Part shown: one piece after another, positions 59,986 through 64,000 of the stretch
How the letters are laid out: each line of letters starts with the position of its first letter
How positions within the stretch are numbered: the stretch's first letter is position 1
Origin: Nageia nagi
Taxonomy: Eukaryota > Pinophyta
Length of the DNA stretch: 64,000 nucleotides
Direction: 5' to 3'
Assembly: GCA_050084985.1 (NCBI GenBank)
Contig: JBITNC010000001.1
Span: forward strand, 116,498,001-116,562,000
The notes under the pieces: generated by a model
Databases searched by the model: none
What the model was told of the DNA's origin: nothing
Seen by the model: only the letters and a program-made list of their open reading frames with translations
Made by a program: the position numbers and the translations under genes

Positions 59986-62329
59986 AGGAAGAGAATAAGG
60001 AAGAATAAAAATAAAATATCAAAGGTATCTAATAAATGGTAGTTACTCCAATATCTCAATTAAGCCCTAAATTTACTACTCAAATAGGTATGTATTCCTT
60101 CCATGTGAGTCCATATTGAACTAAATATGAATATCATGAGATGAATAATAATAGCTCACTAATTATTTGATGTTTATGTATAAGAAATTTAAGATAATGC
60201 ATGGAGGTATTAAGAATGAAGTGTGACAATCATGAAGAAAAAATTGAAGATATATAAGGAAAAATTAATACAAAAGAATAATAACTTGAAGGAGCTCATT
60301 ATAATCTTGACATTTAGAAGTAATTAAATATTGATAATATAAATATCATAGTTGAGGATAAGAAGAAAAATATATTTAGAGTTATATATGAAGTTATAAA
60401 GCATGTCATAAAGAACAAAGAGATGATAAAAAAATAAACATATAGAAGCTCAATCATTTCTTTTAGAATAGAGCATAGGGTCAAGAAGGCCATCTTTTTC
60501 TAGATCAATAAGTAGGACCACTTCCCAATCCAAAAAAGTTAGCATGAAAAGAGTGAGAAGGGTGTGAGTTGGCTATGGAACCCATAAATAGTTGGTTCAA
60601 AAGTAATCTTAGTAAAGAATTATAAAATTAATGAAAAGAAAATATTTTTTCTTATCTTTGTATTTATTAATATTTTTATGTGATGTCATTTACTTTATAA
60701 CATTTTGATAAGTGTTATCTTATTTATGATTGAAGTTTATTTGAGTTCATTAATTTGTGTATACTCATATTTATTTTGGAGTTTAACCACTTTTCAATAT
60801 ATTAAAATGTCAAATTGCACTCAATATTAATTAGAAAAGATGTTCCCTTAAAAAAATAATTAAAAGACCCAATGCTAGCATTGGCCTGATAAATAAAGAA
60901 ATTAATCAAAGAATAATTTCATATTTACCTATAATATTAATCCTAAAATCTAAATTTACAAAGACACATTTTCCAATAGATACATGTAAAAAGTGAAAAT
61001 CTAAAAAAACTTAAAACATGAATAGTAAATCAAAAAGAGAAAAAAATTAAAAAAAGCCAAAGGAAAAGATAAATAAAGCAATAATAGAGACTAATAAAGA
61101 AATACCAAACTTATAATTTCAAAGTTTTCAAATAAACAACCCAATTCTAGTGTTGGTCTAATAGTTCAAGTAAACATTTAAAAATAATTTTTTGTATATA
61201 ATAATTACTTTTAATTTTAAGAACGAACATCAAATAAAAAAATATATTTCGAGATATAGTTATAGATGAATATAATAAAAGAGATAATAATGAAACAAAT
61301 AAAAAATAAGGATCAAATGTATTTAAGAAAAAAATTACAAACCAAAGAGAGAAACAGTCACCTACAATCAAATGTAAAAGTTCATTTTAATTTATTTGAT
61401 TTAACGATACTAGCACTAGCACTAAGATCTTACATGAAGAAAATATAGAAAGAATTTTATTTTAGTATGTGTATATTAATTTTAGAAGGAAAATAGCATA
61501 AAATTCAAAAATGGATTAATTTACAAATACATAGAAAAACATAACCTATATTTATAAATAAAGAAAACATAGCCTATTAGATAAATAAAAAGATAAGAGA
61601 TCTAAGAGATATCATAATTACTATGTTTACTTGATTTCATACCTATTTTTAATACAAGTTTAAATTAATTGATGAAATTGATTGAGGTATCAGGTTGTTA
61701 AGTCTTTATAAACCTAGGAATCCAAATTTCTATTTTTCTCATGTTGAGGTCCTAATATGATGGTCATTGTCTTCTTTTTAACTAGTAAAATGAGATCTTT
61801 CCCCTATCAACTAAATCATATATATTATACCATAAAAAAATATATTATTTCATCAAAAACCATTTTAATTGGTGGAAATTATAGAAATTATTGAATCTAA
61901 TGCCCCAAGGTGCACCATTCTTGAAACATGGTTGTCTATTAGGAGGAGGTAAAGAAAGAAGCTTCTTTTCAACTAGTGTATTATGTACTTCATCAATATT
62001 ATTATTTATTGTATTGAAATTTCTTTTTGGGGTAAAGGAAGGACCACTTTCTCAATCTTGTCTACTTGAATTACTACCATTTAATTTTTATCTCCCTTCT
62101 TTATCATCTAAAGAATATATTCATAGTCAACATAATAAACCTTATACTTTTGTTACAATAATTCTATCTTAAGAAAAACATTTATTTTTATATTCAACCT
62201 TCAATTGGTCTATTATATTTATCTAATATTTTGTAAAACTTCCAATATATTAGTTTTCTCTTTACCTAGGATGAAATAAGTTAGAAAAATTGATTCCCTT
62301 GGAATATAGACCTTGAAATTTTCAAAAAT
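59986..62329. other. AT-rich stretch without recognised features
   Basis: No family match on either strand; the 74- and 93-codon frames at 61147-61371 (minus) and 61891-62172 (plus) look like chance frames. The minus strand from 62150 to 62330 may be the C-terminal side of the next gag relic. Confidence 0.45.
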
Positions 62330-62560
62330 ATCTTTCTTAGTTATTCAAAATCTTGAATTTAGCTATTGGGTAACATGTTGAACAATTGAAAAGCATTTAT
62401 TATTAGGGATAAAGGGAATTATTTTACATGGATATCTTTATAATTAGATATCAAGGAAACCTCATCATAGAATATATTGAGATGCATAATTGGGTTTTCA
62501 TTATCCTTGAATTTAGAGAAGATCGTATTCTTCTCACATTCATTTTAATTATCATGCATA
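62330..62560 (-). pseudogene. gypsy gag relic I
   Basis: The minus strand reads FSKFKDNENPIMHLNIFYDE, VSLISNYKDIHVK-stop-FPLSLIINAFQLFNMLPNS-stop-IQDFE-stop-LRKIFLKI. The pattern KF.G...P..HL..F ... SL...A..WF..LP..SI..F..L...F is the plant retrotransposon gag domain. Three stops; no zinc knuckle or protease next to it. Element limits unknown. Confidence 0.62.
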
Positions 62561-64000
62561 AAGAATTATAAATTTCTTATTTCTTAACTATTTTTCTTTC
62601 TTTGTTGAATTGCAATATAGGAGAATCTATTTTTGGTCACATAATGTTTGGTCATCACCTACCTTTAGGTAAGAAGTAGAGTTTTGATTTGGAACACTAG
62701 GCGATAGCAAGGCAAAATGAAAGTGGTTAAGTATTATATTTTACCTTGAGCCCATAGTTTTTTGAACATGAAATCATCCCAAGTTTTAGAAAAAACTAGG
62801 TATTAGTGGTTTTAATCAATGGAAATAATTATTTTTCTTCAACTAGGACTTGCAATTTTGCCATGATACTATAAGCTTGAGTTCTAGTAAATACCAAGGG
62901 ATTCAATAAAGTCTATCCTACAAATCAATATTTCTAAGTTTTAAATGCAATAGATTAGAACCTATGATATCATTCCATGGTCATAAATGGTTGTGTGCAT
63001 TAATGAATGTATGTAAAAGGAGTCTTAGCATTGAAGAAAATATTAGTACATACAATCATATGGATTATAGAAAATATTAACATGGATTAAGGGAGTTACA
63101 AGTCTTTGAGCTTCACATATAGAGTAGGTCAAAGTATTAATGGAAAATAATGGCCACCCTTCCTTATTCACAAACTTCACTATCAAATTAATCATGGATA
63201 TCCATAAAAATATTACTTACCAATATTATAAAGTACTCCATAATTTGAAATAGGAAAAGTATTTTCTTTTCATATAGATGGTGAAATTGCATATAAATAG
63301 GGATATGTACTCTATAAATAGATATGTGGGATTGGATCACTTAGGAATTTTTCTCTTTGCAATTAAAATTTGCATTCTATTTCAAATTAAGTATGTATTT
63401 ATTTTCCCATTTTTTCTTTTTACTATGCTTGAGAATGCTTAAATGGTTGTATGTGTGGGATACTTCATGTATTCCAAAGAGTGGTGGATGAATATCTAAG
63501 GATGTTAGACCCAAATTTTTATTTGGGAACTAGTACTTATATGAATCTATGGCTATCTACTAGGTTTCCTTCCTCATGATTCTAGTTTGATCAACTAGAA
63601 ACTTGGGATAGCCTCAAGCTCTACCCTTTTATAGTTTCTTTCTAGTTTCTTACAATTTTGATGTTTTTATTTATCTTTCTTTTATGTAGCCTAATTTTCA
63701 ATATAAATGGTTATTCCTACTATAATGTAGGGCTCTCCATACCTAATTGGAGTAAGAGTTAGGTTGATACCTTAGAGGTAAGAAACCTAGTTTAAATTTA
63801 AAGCTTGGTTAATGAAGTTCCACTCATAGTGCAAGTTGCACTTCATTAATCAACACTTATGCTATTGTACTATTTTTTTTTTAATATTATGAAATTAAAT
63901 GAGTGATTAATAGTTTTAATATAGTAAAAAAATATGATGGGATTTTTCAAGAGATTTATATACTTTGAAACTAGAATATAAGATTAGACTAATACCTATT
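62561..64000. other. AT-rich stretch without recognised features
   Basis: No reading frame, repeat or retroelement motif that I can support. Confidence 0.5.

Overview
The window is repeat-dominated nuclear DNA from a plant, probably one with a large genome. It is AT-rich throughout (roughly 70% A+T by eye). I found no host gene, rRNA, tRNA or CRISPR array. Everything I can name is a plant-type LTR retrotransposon (Ty1/copia or Ty3/gypsy), a small terminal-inverted-repeat DNA element, or a simple/tandem repeat. Five retroelements carry the plant-typical primer binding site TGGTATCA(A/G)AG(C/T), matching initiator tRNA-Met. The species cannot be fixed from the sequence.

Layout. (1) 1-3166: element F, a minus-strand copia element cut by the left edge, with gag-protease-integrase, PBS and one LTR whose U3 holds 10-bp tandem repeats. 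(2) 3167-8143: AT-rich DNA without genes, with a large compound (CA)n/(TA)n microsatellite. (3) 8144-18805: element E, an LTR element (minus) whose internal region holds decayed ORFs I do not recognise; a second, non-autonomous LTR element D (9353-14160, plus, perfect 5-bp TSD) is nested in it. (4) 18806-25250: AT-rich DNA with several small repeat structures and weak coding-like traces. (5) 25250-27601: element G, a gypsy gag-protease-G-patch relic. (6) 28742-52259: element A, a large chromodomain-type gypsy element (minus, LTRs about 3.4-3.6 kb). Its left LTR is split by B (29151-34794, a gypsy element with most of pol deleted) and C (35112-40104, a complete Tnt1-like copia element with perfect TSD). 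Its integrase is split by a 1.17-kb DNA element (43827-44993). (7) 53600-56600: element H, a gypsy gag-protease-RT-RNase H relic. (8) 57154-57840: a decayed, unrecognised reading frame. (9) 62330-62560: a gypsy gag relic; the rest is featureless.

Relative order of events can be read from nesting and LTR divergence. A is older than B and C, E is older than D, and C is the youngest clearly dated insertion (LTRs about 93.5% identical). C's coding region is one unbroken frame of 1291 codons interrupted by seven stops, all TAG, with no frameshift. Of the roughly 30 substitutions between its LTRs nearly all are transitions. Both patterns fit cytosine-methylation decay. No element here appears able to make all of its own proteins.
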